A DNA stretch of 64,000 nucleotides from Fimbriimonadaceae bacterium. Its GTDB lineage: Bacteria; Armatimonadota; Fimbriimonadia; Fimbriimonadales; Fimbriimonadaceae. The notes under the pieces are model-generated. The model was given only the letters and a program-made list of their open reading frames with translations, had not been told where the DNA came from and searched no databases. A program made the position numbers and the translations under genes. This document shows positions 25,655 to 34,653 of this stretch, in pieces (the stretch's first letter is position 1; each line of letters opens with the position of its first letter). The stretch covers positions 1,429,362-1,493,361 of the forward strand of contig CP075364.1 of assembly GCA_019454105.1 (NCBI GenBank), written 5' to 3'.

Positions 25655-27096
25655 TCGCCGTAGGCGATCGTATAAGTGTTGCCCAAGAACTTGGCTTGGT
25701 CTCCCATTCCAACTTCCGCCCGACTGGTGCCGACAACACGCCAATTGAGCCTGTTCCTCGCAGCCATGCCTGTTAGGTTCGCAACGAAGAGCACAATGTT
25801 AGGCGATTTGCTCCAGAACGTCTTCCCTTCGACCGTATTGTTGACACCCTCCATGGGGTTGGTCGCTTGGAACTCGTTCTTGGGATACTGGATCAGGCCC
25901 TTGAACGTGTTGTTCTTGACGCGGTCGGCAGGCCCTCCTACTGTGCCGATTCCGAGTTCAAGGAACGTGACATTGACGTTCTCTGCCCCATAAAAGGTCA
26001 TGCTCTCGAACGAATTCCCGAAGCTGGCCATGTCGATTGCCTGACCCTCTTTCGTGTTTTCATAGGGAGCCAAGAGTTGGACCAGGCCCTGACCTTCGAA
26101 GTAGATACGGGTGATCCCCCTTGCGTCAGCCGTGATGTTGCGTGTCTTAGTATTGATCGCCCCAAAGTAGGTGAGCGGGCCCGCTGTCCGTTTGGAATAG
26201 ATGTTCTGCACCAGCGAATCCCGGACGCATCGGAATTTGAGAGTGTGTCCCGGCCACAGCCCAGGATTCACGGTCGTTCCCTCGTCGTAGATGTCAGTGA
26301 TCAAGAGGTTCTTGGACCAGCGCGCGTAAAGCGGGTCGCTCGGGGTCGCCAAGTAGAGAACATGGCCGTATTGGCCGTCAGAGTCGTCAGTCTTGGCCCG
26401 GATCCGACGCATCACCATCCCGTCCTGGTTGCTGGCTTGAACCGCAAAGGTGAAACCATCGAACTCGACGTCCTCCATCACGTTGTTCCGAGCAAGCGAC
26501 GTGTCACGGTTCCCGATGAAATGGACGAAGGTGTAGGCCGCCTTTCCTTTCGCCAAACGCTCCGAGACAAACTTGCAGTTCTTGATCAAGGTCCGGTCGG
26601 CGCCGGCACCGGCAATGATCGCCGAAAACGTCGAAGTATTGTAATTGAACGGCACGTTCCAACCCATGATCTGCCGCAACTTGTGCCATGGAATGCTGTC
26701 CAGGTTCCTTGGGTCGGCAGGGCGGGGGCCCGCAAAGACAAAGGTCAGGTTTTCGAAAGTCACACGGTTGGTGTCGACCAAGAGAAACGTCGGTTGTCCA
26801 AATCCCTTCACCCGAATCCGGACGGCGCCTTGGCCCATGATCTTCGTGTTCGACCTCGGCATCACGAACGACTTGCGCGCCCAATTCCCAGTCTCGCGCG
26901 TCTGATCGATCTCATAGGTGCCGGCTGGAACCACCAGGGTGCCACCCGAAGGGAGGGCGGCCAAAGCCCGCTGAAAGGCGGGCATATCGTCGCGCCCGTC
27001 GTTTGGCACGGCCCCAAACTGCGTGACTCTGACAGTCTTGGCCGCGCCGGTGCTGGCCATCGTGGCAAAAAGCAGCGTGGAAACTGTCAAGCTCAT
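25648..27096 (-). CDS. Secreted parallel beta-helix protein, pectate-lyase-like
   Basis: The 482-residue protein has a signal peptide (MSLTVSTLLFATMASTGAAK) followed by the typical start of the Pectate_lyase_3/GH28-like fold: VTQFGAVPNDGRDDMPAFQR, then ALAALPSGGTLVVPAGTYEI. The rest is a chain of short beta turns with Asn and Val/Phe ladders (for example LIKNCKFVSERL, VMRRIRAKTDDSDGQYG), as in a right-handed parallel beta-helix. It probably acts outside the cell on a polysaccharide; catalytic residues cannot be assigned with confidence. A long plus-strand ORF lies opposite but has no protein-like features. Confidence 0.85.
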   Translation of the reverse strand: MSLTVSTLLFATMASTGAAKTVRVTQFGAVPNDGRDDMPAFQRALAALPSGGTLVVPAGTYEIDQTRETGNWARKSFVMPRSNTKIMGQGAVRIRVKGFGQPTFLLVDTNRVTFENLTFVFAGPRPADPRNLDSIPWHKLRQIMGWNVPFNYNTSTFSAIIAGAGADRTLIKNCKFVSERLAKGKAAYTFVHFIGNRDTSLARNNVMEDVEFDGFTFAVQASNQDGMVMRRIRAKTDDSDGQYGHVLYLATPSDPLYARWSKNLLITDIYDEGTTVNPGLWPGHTLKFRCVRDSLVQNIYSKRTAGPLTYFGAINTKTRNITADARGITRIYFEGQGLVQLLAPYENTKEGQAIDMASFGNSFESMTFYGAENVNVTFLELGIGTVGGPADRVKNNTFKGLIQYPKNEFQATNPMEGVNNTVEGKTFWSKSPNIVLFVANLTGMAARNRLNWRVVGTSRAEVGMGDQAKFLGNTYTIAYGDQ

Positions 27097-27289
27097 GTAG
27101 TCAACCTCCGTCCGCGGGCCGTGCCGAAAGGCCGCCTACTAGTATCAACTTGCCACATTCGGGGCTCCCAAGCCCCATGGGTTCTGCCAGGAGGCCCGAT
27201 GAGCTTGACGCCAAGAGCCGTCCAGCGGTTCTTTGATCCCATGACCCGCAAATCAACGAGTCCCAGATTCGGAGTATCATGAGGGGTGT

Positions 27290-27365
27290 CCGGACGTAGC
27301 TCAGTGGATAGAGCGCTTCCCTCCGGAGGAAGAAGTCGGAGGTTCGAGTCCTCTCGTCCGGGCCA
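27290..27365 (+). tRNA. tRNA-Arg (anticodon CCG)
   Basis: A full cloverleaf is readable: acceptor CCGGACG (27290-27296) pairs with CGTCCGG (27355-27361); D stem GCTC/GAGC; anticodon stem CTTCC/GGAAG around the loop CTCCGGA with CCG at positions 34-36; T arm GGAGG-TTCGAGT-CCTCT. Discriminator G and an encoded CCA (27363-27365) end the gene. It reads CGG codons. The helicase gene starts 40 nt later. Confidence 0.97.
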
Positions 27366-27405
27366 TCTCGAACGATCGAGTCCCGCTGAGTCGGACGGGG
27401 CCCCG

Positions 27406-28674
27406 GTGCTTCAACTAGGAACCGACCAGCTCCGAGCCATCGAGGTCTTGGAGGGAGTCCCTGTCGGTTCGATGGTCTTCGTTACTGGCGAAGCCGGGAC
27501 TGGCAAATCGGTTCTCCTTGCTGAGTTCGTACGGCGCACAGCAGGCTCGACGGTCGTCGTAGCCCCAACCGGGCTGGCCGCAGTCCAAGTCGGGGGCCAA
27601 ACCCTTCATAGCTTCTTCGGACTGCCTCTTGGGCCGATTCCAGCATCGAGTGACGAGATCAGGGTCTATCGGCCAGGCCATCCGAAGCAACGGCTCATGC
27701 GAGCGATGACGAACCTGGTCATCGACGAAGTCTCGATGGTAAGGGCCGATGTGCTCGACGCCGTCGACCTCTCCTTGAGGCTCAATCGAGGTTCCAAGGA
27801 ACCATTCGGAGGGGTTCGAGTCGCCGCCTTTGGCGATCTTTGGCAGTTGGAGCCGGTCGTCGAGACCGGGGCCGACCAAGAAATGCTTGCCGACCGCTAC
27901 TCCAGCCCCTTCTTTTTCGACTCCGAAGCCGCCAGGAAGGTCAGCCTCGACGTCGTTAAGCTCCAACAGCCGTTTCGCCAGCAAGATCCTGAATACCTCT
28001 GGGCCTTGAACCATCTTCGACGTGGATCAACGGCTGACCTCGACTACTTCAACGAACGCGTCCACGCCAAATTGGACGGGCCGCCCGTGGTCTTGACGGC
28101 CACCAACCGACGCGCCGTCGAGATCAACCAAAGACAGCTCGCGATGTTGCCTGGGGCCTTGCGGCACTACCAAGCCGAAATGACGGGCAAGTTTGGACCT
28201 CAGTTCCCGGTCGATCCCAGTCTTGGGCTCAAGATCGGAGCCCAAGTCATGTTCGCCCGCAACGGGACGGAGTGGGCGAACGGGACACTCGGTCAGGTCG
28301 TCGCCCTGGAAGAAACAGGAGTCCAGGTTCAGACAGAGTCGGGAACTCACCTGGTCGAACCTGTCAAGTGGGAGAACGTCCGACACATCTACGACTCAGG
28401 TTCGGGCCGGATTGAGCGAGAGATCATGGGCGAGTTGAGCCAGCTTCCTCTTCGGCTCGCATGGGCTATGACTGTCCACAAGGCCCAGGGGCTGACCCTC
28501 GACCGGGTGTTCCTTGATCTGGACATCCGTGGGTTCGCCCACGGGCAGGCCTATGTCGCCCTCTCCAGGTGCCGTTCGATCCAAGGTCTGAGCCTCAAGA
28601 GGGCTCTGCAGCCCGAGGACGTTGTCGTCAACGAGCGGGTCAGTGAGTTCGAGAGGATGGCGGGCCTGGCCTGA
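27406..28674 (+). CDS. Pif1/RecD-like ATP-dependent DNA helicase
   Basis: The 422-residue SF1B-type helicase has motif I FVTGEAGTGKSVLLAEF, motif Ia-like VVAPTGLAAVQVGGQTLHSF, motif II LVIDEVSMVRADVLDAV, motif III FGDLWQLEPVV, and the C-terminal motifs LAWAMTVHKAQGLTLDRVFL and YVALSRCRSIQGLSL. This is the layout of small Pif1 proteins, which unwind DNA 5' to 3'. The open frame reaches back to 27286 across the tRNA, which cannot be coding; GTG 27406 (VLQLGTDQLRAIEVLEG) is the first start after it. The Walker A is then near residue 28. Confidence 0.92.
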   Translation: MLQLGTDQLRAIEVLEGVPVGSMVFVTGEAGTGKSVLLAEFVRRTAGSTVVVAPTGLAAVQVGGQTLHSFFGLPLGPIPASSDEIRVYRPGHPKQRLMRAMTNLVIDEVSMVRADVLDAVDLSLRLNRGSKEPFGGVRVAAFGDLWQLEPVVETGADQEMLADRYSSPFFFDSEAARKVSLDVVKLQQPFRQQDPEYLWALNHLRRGSTADLDYFNERVHAKLDGPPVVLTATNRRAVEINQRQLAMLPGALRHYQAEMTGKFGPQFPVDPSLGLKIGAQVMFARNGTEWANGTLGQVVALEETGVQVQTESGTHLVEPVKWENVRHIYDSGSGRIEREIMGELSQLPLRLAWAMTVHKAQGLTLDRVFLDLDIRGFAHGQAYVALSRCRSIQGLSLKRALQPEDVVVNERVSEFERMAGLA

Positions 28675-28712
28675 CCGGCCCAACGGAAGGGACAAATCCT
28701 CGACCCCATCCG

Positions 28713-29918
28713 TTGATCCATTCGGCAGTGCGAAACTTGACAGCGGCCCTAAGCACGATTCTTGAGAGTTGGAAGCGCTCTGTCCTGAGTTCGGTCGGTG
28801 TCGCTGTTGCCACCGTCGCTATCAGCCTTCTGGTCAGCATCGGCCGGGGGGTCGAGAAAGATATCACGCGCCATGTCGAGGACCTCGGGGCGAACGTCGT
28901 CGTCGTCGTGCCTGGGAGGGTCGATCTCTCCATGGGTTTCAACCCCAATCTTGGCGGCCAGAGCTGGTTCGCGGAAGAGGACGCCGATCGGCTTCGGGCC
29001 GTGCCGGGAGTGGTCCAAGTGGCGACGCTCAGCTTCGCCGGGGGCGGCATCAGGGCTGGCGACCGAGAGGCTTACCCCTTCATGGTCGCCTGCACTCCAG
29101 AGTGGTTCCAGATTCACAAGGTTACACTCGATTCAGGGCGCTTCTTTCTGCCTGAGGCTGCCCATGAGGTCGTTTTGGGGTCAGTGGCGCGTGAATCGCT
29201 CTTTCCAGAAGAAGAGCCGGTCGGAAAGAACGTGGAGATCAACGGCCGGACCTACCAAGTCGTTGGAGTCATTCGCGACGAAAATTCCTCGGGGCCGAGT
29301 CTCTTTCGGATGCAGAGCTTCCAGAACGTTGGCTATATCCCCTACAAGACCCTCAAAGCCGATTCCCAAGCCGCGCAGATCGACCGTTTCATGGTCCAGA
29401 TTTCGCACGAGGCCGAGCCCAAGGCCTTGGTCAGCGGGCTGGAAGCGGCTCTCAACTCTCGGCTAGACCGCCAGCAGTTCAGCGTCCTCACCCAAGAGGA
29501 TCTCTTGGGCGTCGTCTTCCAGGTGGTCGGGATCGTTTCCTACCTCGTGATCGGGCTCACGAGCATCAGCCTGTTCGTTGGGTGCTTTGGCGTCATGACG
29601 GTGATGCTGATCTCAGTCAACGAGAGGCACAAGGAGATCGGAGTGCGCAAAGCGGTAGGGGCGACCAACCGGGACGTCTTCTGGCAGTTCCTCTTCGAGA
29701 GCGCACTCGTGTCGCTCGTCGGTGTCGTAATCGGGCTTGCGGTGAGTCTGGCAGCAGCGACCGCCCTCTCGATCTGGACACCCATTCGTCCAGTCATGAC
29801 TCCGGCCACCGTCGCTTTGGCGACCGTGGCCGGAGTCGGAGTCGGTTGTGTTTTCGGGGTCTTCCCCGCCTTGCGGGCGGCTCGGCAAGATCCAGTGGTC
29901 TCACTCCGGAACGAGTGA
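28713..29918 (+). CDS. ABC transporter permease of the MacB/FtsX type
   Basis: The 401-residue protein has one N-terminal membrane helix (SVLSSVGVAVATVAISLLVS), a large periplasmic MacB-like domain (about residues 50-265), and three C-terminal helices of an FtsX domain with the conserved loop NERHKEIGVRKAVGATNRDV. Such permeases act with a LolD/MacB-type ATPase in exporting lipids, peptides or drugs, or in transmitting force. No ATPase gene is adjacent. The start is TTG 28713 or GTG 28728 (VRNLTAALSTIL); neither has a clear ribosome site. Its stop abuts that of the pseudopilin gene on the other strand without a gap. Confidence 0.85.
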   Translation: MIHSAVRNLTAALSTILESWKRSVLSSVGVAVATVAISLLVSIGRGVEKDITRHVEDLGANVVVVVPGRVDLSMGFNPNLGGQSWFAEEDADRLRAVPGVVQVATLSFAGGGIRAGDREAYPFMVACTPEWFQIHKVTLDSGRFFLPEAAHEVVLGSVARESLFPEEEPVGKNVEINGRTYQVVGVIRDENSSGPSLFRMQSFQNVGYIPYKTLKADSQAAQIDRFMVQISHEAEPKALVSGLEAALNSRLDRQQFSVLTQEDLLGVVFQVVGIVSYLVIGLTSISLFVGCFGVMTVMLISVNERHKEIGVRKAVGATNRDVFWQFLFESALVSLVGVVIGLAVSLAAATALSIWTPIRPVMTPATVALATVAGVGVGCVFGVFPALRAARQDPVVSLRNE

Positions 29919-30257
29919 TTACCGAGAGTGTTTGGTGCAGGTCGCGGGCTCGTTGCCGTTCCCAATCGCGTAGTCGCCATGGGTCGGGCACTTGGGCTCT
30001 TTTTGAAGGATGGTCGGGACGAGATCGTCCCAGTTCGCTGTGTCGTCAGGAGCCTTTCCCTCGTTGATCGCCCAGACCATCTTGGCGTGATCGATCTTCT
30101 TGAGGTTCTCTTGACACGTGTTCGTCCAGGCTCGTTCGCGGGCGCCGACAAAGTTTGGCACCGCGATCCCAAGCAGAATGCCGATGATCAAGACCACGAT
30201 CATGATCTCGACCAAGGTGAAGCCGCCCTGTCGCTTTAGGTCAGGTTTCTTGCACAT
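29919..30257 (-). CDS. Type II secretion-like pseudopilin
   Basis: The 112-residue product has a prepilin signal (KRQGG, then FTLVEIMIVVLIIGILLGIA) with Gly before the cut, Phe at +1 and Glu at +5. A short globular tail follows with Cys residues (NTCQENLKK, KCPTHG, ATCTKH). ATG 30257 is the likely start, because GGAGGAGG (30273-30266) lies 8 nt upstream; the frame continues 19 codons further but without need. The size and the VPNFVGARERAWTNTC motif match GspG/PulG-like minor pilins of Armatimonadota and Planctomycetes. No pilus or secretion gene is adjacent. Confidence 0.9.
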   Translation of the reverse strand: MCKKPDLKRQGGFTLVEIMIVVLIIGILLGIAVPNFVGARERAWTNTCQENLKKIDHAKMVWAINEGKAPDDTANWDDLVPTILQKEPKCPTHGDYAIGNGNEPATCTKHSR

Positions 30258-30265
30258 GTTGGGGG

Positions 30266-30273
30266 CCTCCTCC
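30266..30273 (-). promoter_or_regulatory. Strong ribosome-binding site of the pseudopilin
   Basis: On the minus strand GGAGGAGG ends 8 nt before the ATG at 30257 and decides that start over the upstream in-frame ATG at 30314. Confidence 0.85.
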
Positions 30274-30458
30274 CACGGAGCCCGCAGAGAGATTGTCGTC
30301 ACGCGGGGCCCCATCCTTCAGGCCATCGCCTCCAAATCAAGCCAATCTAGGGGTATGGGAACGCGCTTGAGACGACCGGTCAGGTTGAAAGGCAAGTTTT
30401 GTTGCTGATCTTGATCACAATCGGGTCCAAGTAACGTAGAGTCGCTTAAGGCTGAACG

Positions 30459-32765
30459 ATGACCCGTCCGCTAATTGCCCTCCTTTTCGCGACAGCATGG
30501 CAGGGCCTGGTCGCCGAGCCGCTCAAGATCCAGTGGCAGGACATAGGTCAGCCACTGGTCTCGTCACTTGGGCTTTCGCCGGACGGGGCCGTGCTCGCGA
30601 GCGCCACGCAGCAGGCGATCGTACTTCGGGAGACGGGCTCTGGAACCGTCGTGAGAACCTTGCCGCTCTACGTGCCCTGGCACGGGTGTGAAGTCGCCTA
30701 TTCGCCGAACGGAAGCCTGCTCGCCGCCGCGATCTGGTCAGACGGCCAAGGGGCGCTGAGGGTGTTCGAGACTGCGTTCTACAACAGCTTGGGCCAGACG
30801 GTCGAACGGGACCTCCGGTTTGTGAGAGAGATCAAGTGGAGCGCAGACGGTTCAGCCGTCTTTACCGTTGGATCGGCTGACCGGGCGGAACGCTATGACC
30901 CGGTTCTTGTCCGACGGACCCGCGTCTATCCGACCCAGGGGCGCGAGGCCCTGGATCTTGACGTGTCCCCTGACGGACAATGGCTCGCCTTGGCCCTTCG
31001 GACAGGCTCCGTCGCCTTCTATCAAACCGAGGCAAGCCCCATTGTCTTCGAACTGGAGGATCCGACGGCAGAAGCGAGTTCCGTCCTCTTCGACTCCATC
31101 GGCAACCGGGTTTGGGTCGGACGATCCGATGGAAAAGTCGCCGAGTGGGACTTGACAGTCCGAATCAAGACTCGGGAGATTCAAGTGGGAACGGAGGCCG
31201 TGACCCAGATGGAGCTGTCAGGAGACGCAAGCACGATGGTCTTCGCGACCGAAGACGGTTGGGTCGGGAGTTTGGATCCTGGTTCACTGACGGTCAAGTC
31301 TCTCTCGAAGGGTCACGTCGGACCCATCGATGACGTGGCCGCGTCGCCTGACGGCCGGTCTGCCTACTCTGCCAGTCGATTCTCTGGCTTCAAGTCACGG
31401 CTCGTCTTCTGGGACTTGACGAACGGGAAACCGTTGTTCGACGCGTTCAACCTCGACGGCACCAGCTACTGGCACGCACACACGCCGGACGGCCTCAGGC
31501 TCTTTCAGGGCGTCGATTCACGAAGCCTGATCGAGAGGGACGCCGAAGACGGGAGGATCGTCAAGGAACTGAATCTGGAGGGAGGGTTCCGGACAGCGGC
31601 GATGTCCCCAGACGGGGACTGGATCGCCGTCAGCACCGGATCCCGCTATCCCAACCCGATTCACCTCTTCTCGCTCCCGGAAGGCAGGTTTGAGCGCACT
31701 CTGCCCGGGCAGGACGGGGTTCAGTCCCTCAGCTTCAGCCCCGACTCGTCAGTCTTGGTCTCGGCCGGTTACGACGGCCGCGTCACCGCCTGGAGCACCG
31801 CCTCGGGCGCGAAGCTCTATGAGCGCACAGGTCTTCCCGTATTCTTCGGCAACATCGACCACTCGCCCGATGGCCGCAGGCTCTTGGTCTGCCTCAACGA
31901 CCGGACGGTCATCCTTGATGCGAAAGTCGGGACGACCTTGGCGCAGGTGACGCACCAACAGTCGAGCCTCTTTAACCAGGCGCGCTTTTCCCCTGACGGA
32001 CGCTTACTGGCAGTGGCCAACGGCTCCCAGGTCTTCGTCTATCATTCGAATGGGTATGGGCTGTTGTCGACCCTATCGAGCGGTCCAGGCTTCCCGGCTG
32101 GACTTCGTTTTTCGCGAGACGGCAAGTGGCTCTGGCGGGGATCTGCCGACTTCCCCGGTTCGCTTATAGCTTGGGAGACCGAAACTTTCGCCGCTCCGAA
32201 GCGCTTCGAAGAGTCCTCGCAGGCCTGGGTGATCAATGCGGTCGGCTTTTCGCCAGATGGCCAAAGTTTGACCTTCGCGCGCGAGGACCCGTCCCTTGTC
32301 TCAGCCGATTTGCCGATGTCCGAACCAGCGGTGGCTGTCGCTGCGACCCGTGCCTCCGATGGTGGACCGCTCGATACGGGCCAGCTCGCCCTGGAAGACG
32401 GCTACGCCGCCCAACTGAGGTTGATTCCAGGAAGCTCTATGAGTGAGGCCGTGATGGAAGGGGTCTCCCCACTGTCCAAGCCGCTCTCGCTCCAACTCGC
32501 TCTCCGGGCTCGTTCCATGGTTTCCGCCCTGGCACATGTCTCTGCATTTGACTTTCAAACAAGCCAGTTCGTGCCTTTGGGCCAATGGCGCCTCGGGTCG
32601 TCCTGGGAATCGAAGACATGGACGATAGAGGGCCCGCTCCGTCGGTTCGTCGGCCCTCGGCACCAAGTCCGGGCACGGGTCACTTTCCAGCCTTCAAGAC
32701 CTCTGACGAGCCTTGCCCCTTGGGCCGAACTTGACACCGCGGGGTGGACGGTGGGAATCCGCTAG
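30459..32765 (+). CDS. Secreted WD40-type beta-propeller protein
   Basis: The 768-residue protein has a signal peptide (MTRPLIALLFATAWQGLVA). At least nine repeats of the kind (L/V)xxSPDGxxLAxA follow, spread from residue 40 to 620 (LGLSPDGAVLASATQQ, LDVSPDGQWLALALRTGSVA, LSFSPDSSVLVSAGYDGRVT, AVGFSPDGQSLTFAREDP). That suggests one or two beta-propellers. The last ~130 residues form a separate, possibly beta-sandwich domain (ending LDTAGWTVGIR). It is probably an extracytoplasmic scaffold. No kinase or protease domain is attached. The stop overlaps that of thrS by 4 nt. Confidence 0.85.
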   Translation: MTRPLIALLFATAWQGLVAEPLKIQWQDIGQPLVSSLGLSPDGAVLASATQQAIVLRETGSGTVVRTLPLYVPWHGCEVAYSPNGSLLAAAIWSDGQGALRVFETAFYNSLGQTVERDLRFVREIKWSADGSAVFTVGSADRAERYDPVLVRRTRVYPTQGREALDLDVSPDGQWLALALRTGSVAFYQTEASPIVFELEDPTAEASSVLFDSIGNRVWVGRSDGKVAEWDLTVRIKTREIQVGTEAVTQMELSGDASTMVFATEDGWVGSLDPGSLTVKSLSKGHVGPIDDVAASPDGRSAYSASRFSGFKSRLVFWDLTNGKPLFDAFNLDGTSYWHAHTPDGLRLFQGVDSRSLIERDAEDGRIVKELNLEGGFRTAAMSPDGDWIAVSTGSRYPNPIHLFSLPEGRFERTLPGQDGVQSLSFSPDSSVLVSAGYDGRVTAWSTASGAKLYERTGLPVFFGNIDHSPDGRRLLVCLNDRTVILDAKVGTTLAQVTHQQSSLFNQARFSPDGRLLAVANGSQVFVYHSNGYGLLSTLSSGPGFPAGLRFSRDGKWLWRGSADFPGSLIAWETETFAAPKRFEESSQAWVINAVGFSPDGQSLTFAREDPSLVSADLPMSEPAVAVAATRASDGGPLDTGQLALEDGYAAQLRLIPGSSMSEAVMEGVSPLSKPLSLQLALRARSMVSALAHVSAFDFQTSQFVPLGQWRLGSSWESKTWTIEGPLRRFVGPRHQVRARVTFQPSRPLTSLAPWAELDTAGWTVGIR

Positions 32766-34549
32766 AGCTCAGCCTGAACCTTGGCGAGAAAAGTGTCGAC
32801 CGACATCGCTCCAAGGTCGCCTTCTTCCCGATGACGGACCCCGACTGTCCCGGCCTCGACATCGCGGTCGCCTAGGATCAGCATATAGGGCGATTTCTGC
32901 CGCTGGTTCTCGCGGATCTTCTTCCCGAGGGTCTCGCGGCTCTCGTCGACGATCACTCGCAGCTTTAGGGCCCGCAGCCGCTCTGCCAAAGCTGCGGCAG
33001 CCTCGTTGTGCCTGTCCGCGATCGGCAACACCGCGATTTGCACAGGGGACAGCCAAAGTGGAAACGCGCCCGCATAATGCTCGGTCAAGAGCCCGATCAT
33101 TCTTTCCAAAGAGCCGAACGGTGCACGATGGATCATGATCGGACGATGGGGCTTACTGTCCTCGCCGATGTATTCCAATTCGAATCTTTCTGGGAGGTTG
33201 TAGTCCACCTGGACCGTGCCCATTTGCCAATCTCGACCAAGAGCGTCCTTGACGATCAAGTCAAGCTTCGGTCCATAGAAGGCGGCGTCGCCGGGGGACA
33301 CCATATAGGACATTTCGAGACGCTGGCAAGCCGCCACGATCGCATCCTCGGCCTGCTTCCAGTTTTCCTCATGACCGATGTACTTCGTGCTGGCTGGGTC
33401 GCGAGTGCCAACCCGGACTGTATAGTCCTGCAGTCCGAGCTTCTTGAGCACCAGCATCATGAGTTCGACGACGCCAATGAACTCGTCCAGAAGCTGGTCA
33501 GGCCTGACAAACAGATGAGCGTCGTCTTGCGTGAAGCCGCGGACCCGTAACAATCCTGCCAATTCTCCGCTCTGTTCGTACCGATAGACCGTCCCGAACT
33601 CGGCCAGCCTCACAGGCAGGTCGCGGTATGACCGCAACTGCGAACGATAGATCTCGATGTGGAACGGGCAGTTCATCGGCTTGAGGACGAAGGTCTCCTT
33701 CTCCTCGTCCTCCATGAACGGAAAAAGCTTCTCTCGGAAGGTCAGGATGTGGCCGGACTTCTCATAGAGTTTGATCGATGCGATGTTGGGCGTCACAACA
33801 GGGTCGTAACCTCTCTTCAGCTGCTCTTCCTTGAGGAAGTCGCCCATGGTTTCGCGAAGTGTCGCACCTTTGGGGAGCCATAGCGGCAAGCCCGAACCGA
33901 CGATCGGCGAGAACATGAAGAGGCCGAGTTCTCTCCCCAAGACCCGATGGTCTCGCCGCTTGGCCTCCTCCAGTCGGTGCAAGTACTGGTCAAGCTCTTC
34001 TTGGGACCCAAACGCCGTCCCATAGATCCGAGTGAGCATCTTGTTCTTGACGTCGCCCCGCCAATAGGCCCCGGCTACGTTCATGAGCTTGAAGTGCTTG
34101 ATCTGGCCCGTGTTCTCGACGTGCGGCCCACGGCAAAGGTCGATAAAGACGTGCTCTTTGCCCTGCTTGTCGGTGGCGCGCTGTTCAAAGAAGGTGACCT
34201 CGTCGCCGGCAGGGATGGCCTCGAGGAGTTCGAGTTTGTAGAAGGCGTTCTCTGGCCCCTGGCCGTTCGTCGTCTCTTGGAGGATGATCTGCTTAGCCTC
34301 GTTTCGGTCCGACGCGATCCGCTTGGTGATGGGTTGCTTAAGGTTCGAAAGCTCCCGCATCTTCTGCTCGACTTTCGGCAATTCTTCTTCTCGGAATGGC
34401 TCGGCGAACTCGATGTCGTAGTAGAACCCGTTCTCGATCGGTGGACCGATGGAAAGCTTCGCCCCCGGGTAGAGTTCGGTCACGGCTTGGGCCATGAGGT
34501 GCGCGGCACTGTGCCGAAGCTTGTAGAGGTCGCTCTGTTCGTAATCCAT
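32762..34549 (-). CDS. thrS: Threonyl-tRNA synthetase without an N-terminal TGS domain
   Basis: The 595-residue class II synthetase starts directly in the editing domain (KLRHSAAHLMAQAVTELYPG with HxxxH, residues 13-17, then LCRGPHVENTGQIKHFKLMN). The catalytic core includes the zinc Cys in VLKPMNCPFHIEIYRS, motif 2 RYEQSGELAGLLRVRGFTQD and motif 3 near HRAPFGSLERM. A normal anticodon-binding domain ends the protein. Most bacterial ThrRS are ~635-645 residues and carry a ~60-residue TGS domain first; it is absent here. The in-frame start at 34549 precedes the editing domain by only 10 residues, and upstream sequence gives no TGS. Confidence 0.96.
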   Translation of the reverse strand: MDYEQSDLYKLRHSAAHLMAQAVTELYPGAKLSIGPPIENGFYYDIEFAEPFREEELPKVEQKMRELSNLKQPITKRIASDRNEAKQIILQETTNGQGPENAFYKLELLEAIPAGDEVTFFEQRATDKQGKEHVFIDLCRGPHVENTGQIKHFKLMNVAGAYWRGDVKNKMLTRIYGTAFGSQEELDQYLHRLEEAKRRDHRVLGRELGLFMFSPIVGSGLPLWLPKGATLRETMGDFLKEEQLKRGYDPVVTPNIASIKLYEKSGHILTFREKLFPFMEDEEKETFVLKPMNCPFHIEIYRSQLRSYRDLPVRLAEFGTVYRYEQSGELAGLLRVRGFTQDDAHLFVRPDQLLDEFIGVVELMMLVLKKLGLQDYTVRVGTRDPASTKYIGHEENWKQAEDAIVAACQRLEMSYMVSPGDAAFYGPKLDLIVKDALGRDWQMGTVQVDYNLPERFELEYIGEDSKPHRPIMIHRAPFGSLERMIGLLTEHYAGAFPLWLSPVQIAVLPIADRHNEAAAALAERLRALKLRVIVDESRETLGKKIRENQRQKSPYMLILGDRDVEAGTVGVRHREEGDLGAMSVDTFLAKVQAEL

Positions 34550-34653
34550 CGTTCACCCCCGCAGACAATGCGGTGTCGCTTTCAACCCGTCGGGCCGGGA
34601 TCAAGGATACCAACGGGAACTTTGAGTCCCGAGTGACCCGTCTAAGCCTCTTG

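Noticed and set aside
25867-27282. 471-residue plus-strand ORF
   Set aside because: Shadow of the beta-helix gene on the other strand; no domain, signal peptide or sensible start.
27097-27289. Possible promoter of tRNA-Arg (TATCAT at 27275-27280)
   Set aside because: The -10 is fair, but no -35 match occurs at normal spacing, so it is not listed.
27286-27405. Upstream part of the helicase frame
   Set aside because: It crosses tRNA-Arg; the first sensible start after the tRNA is GTG 27406.
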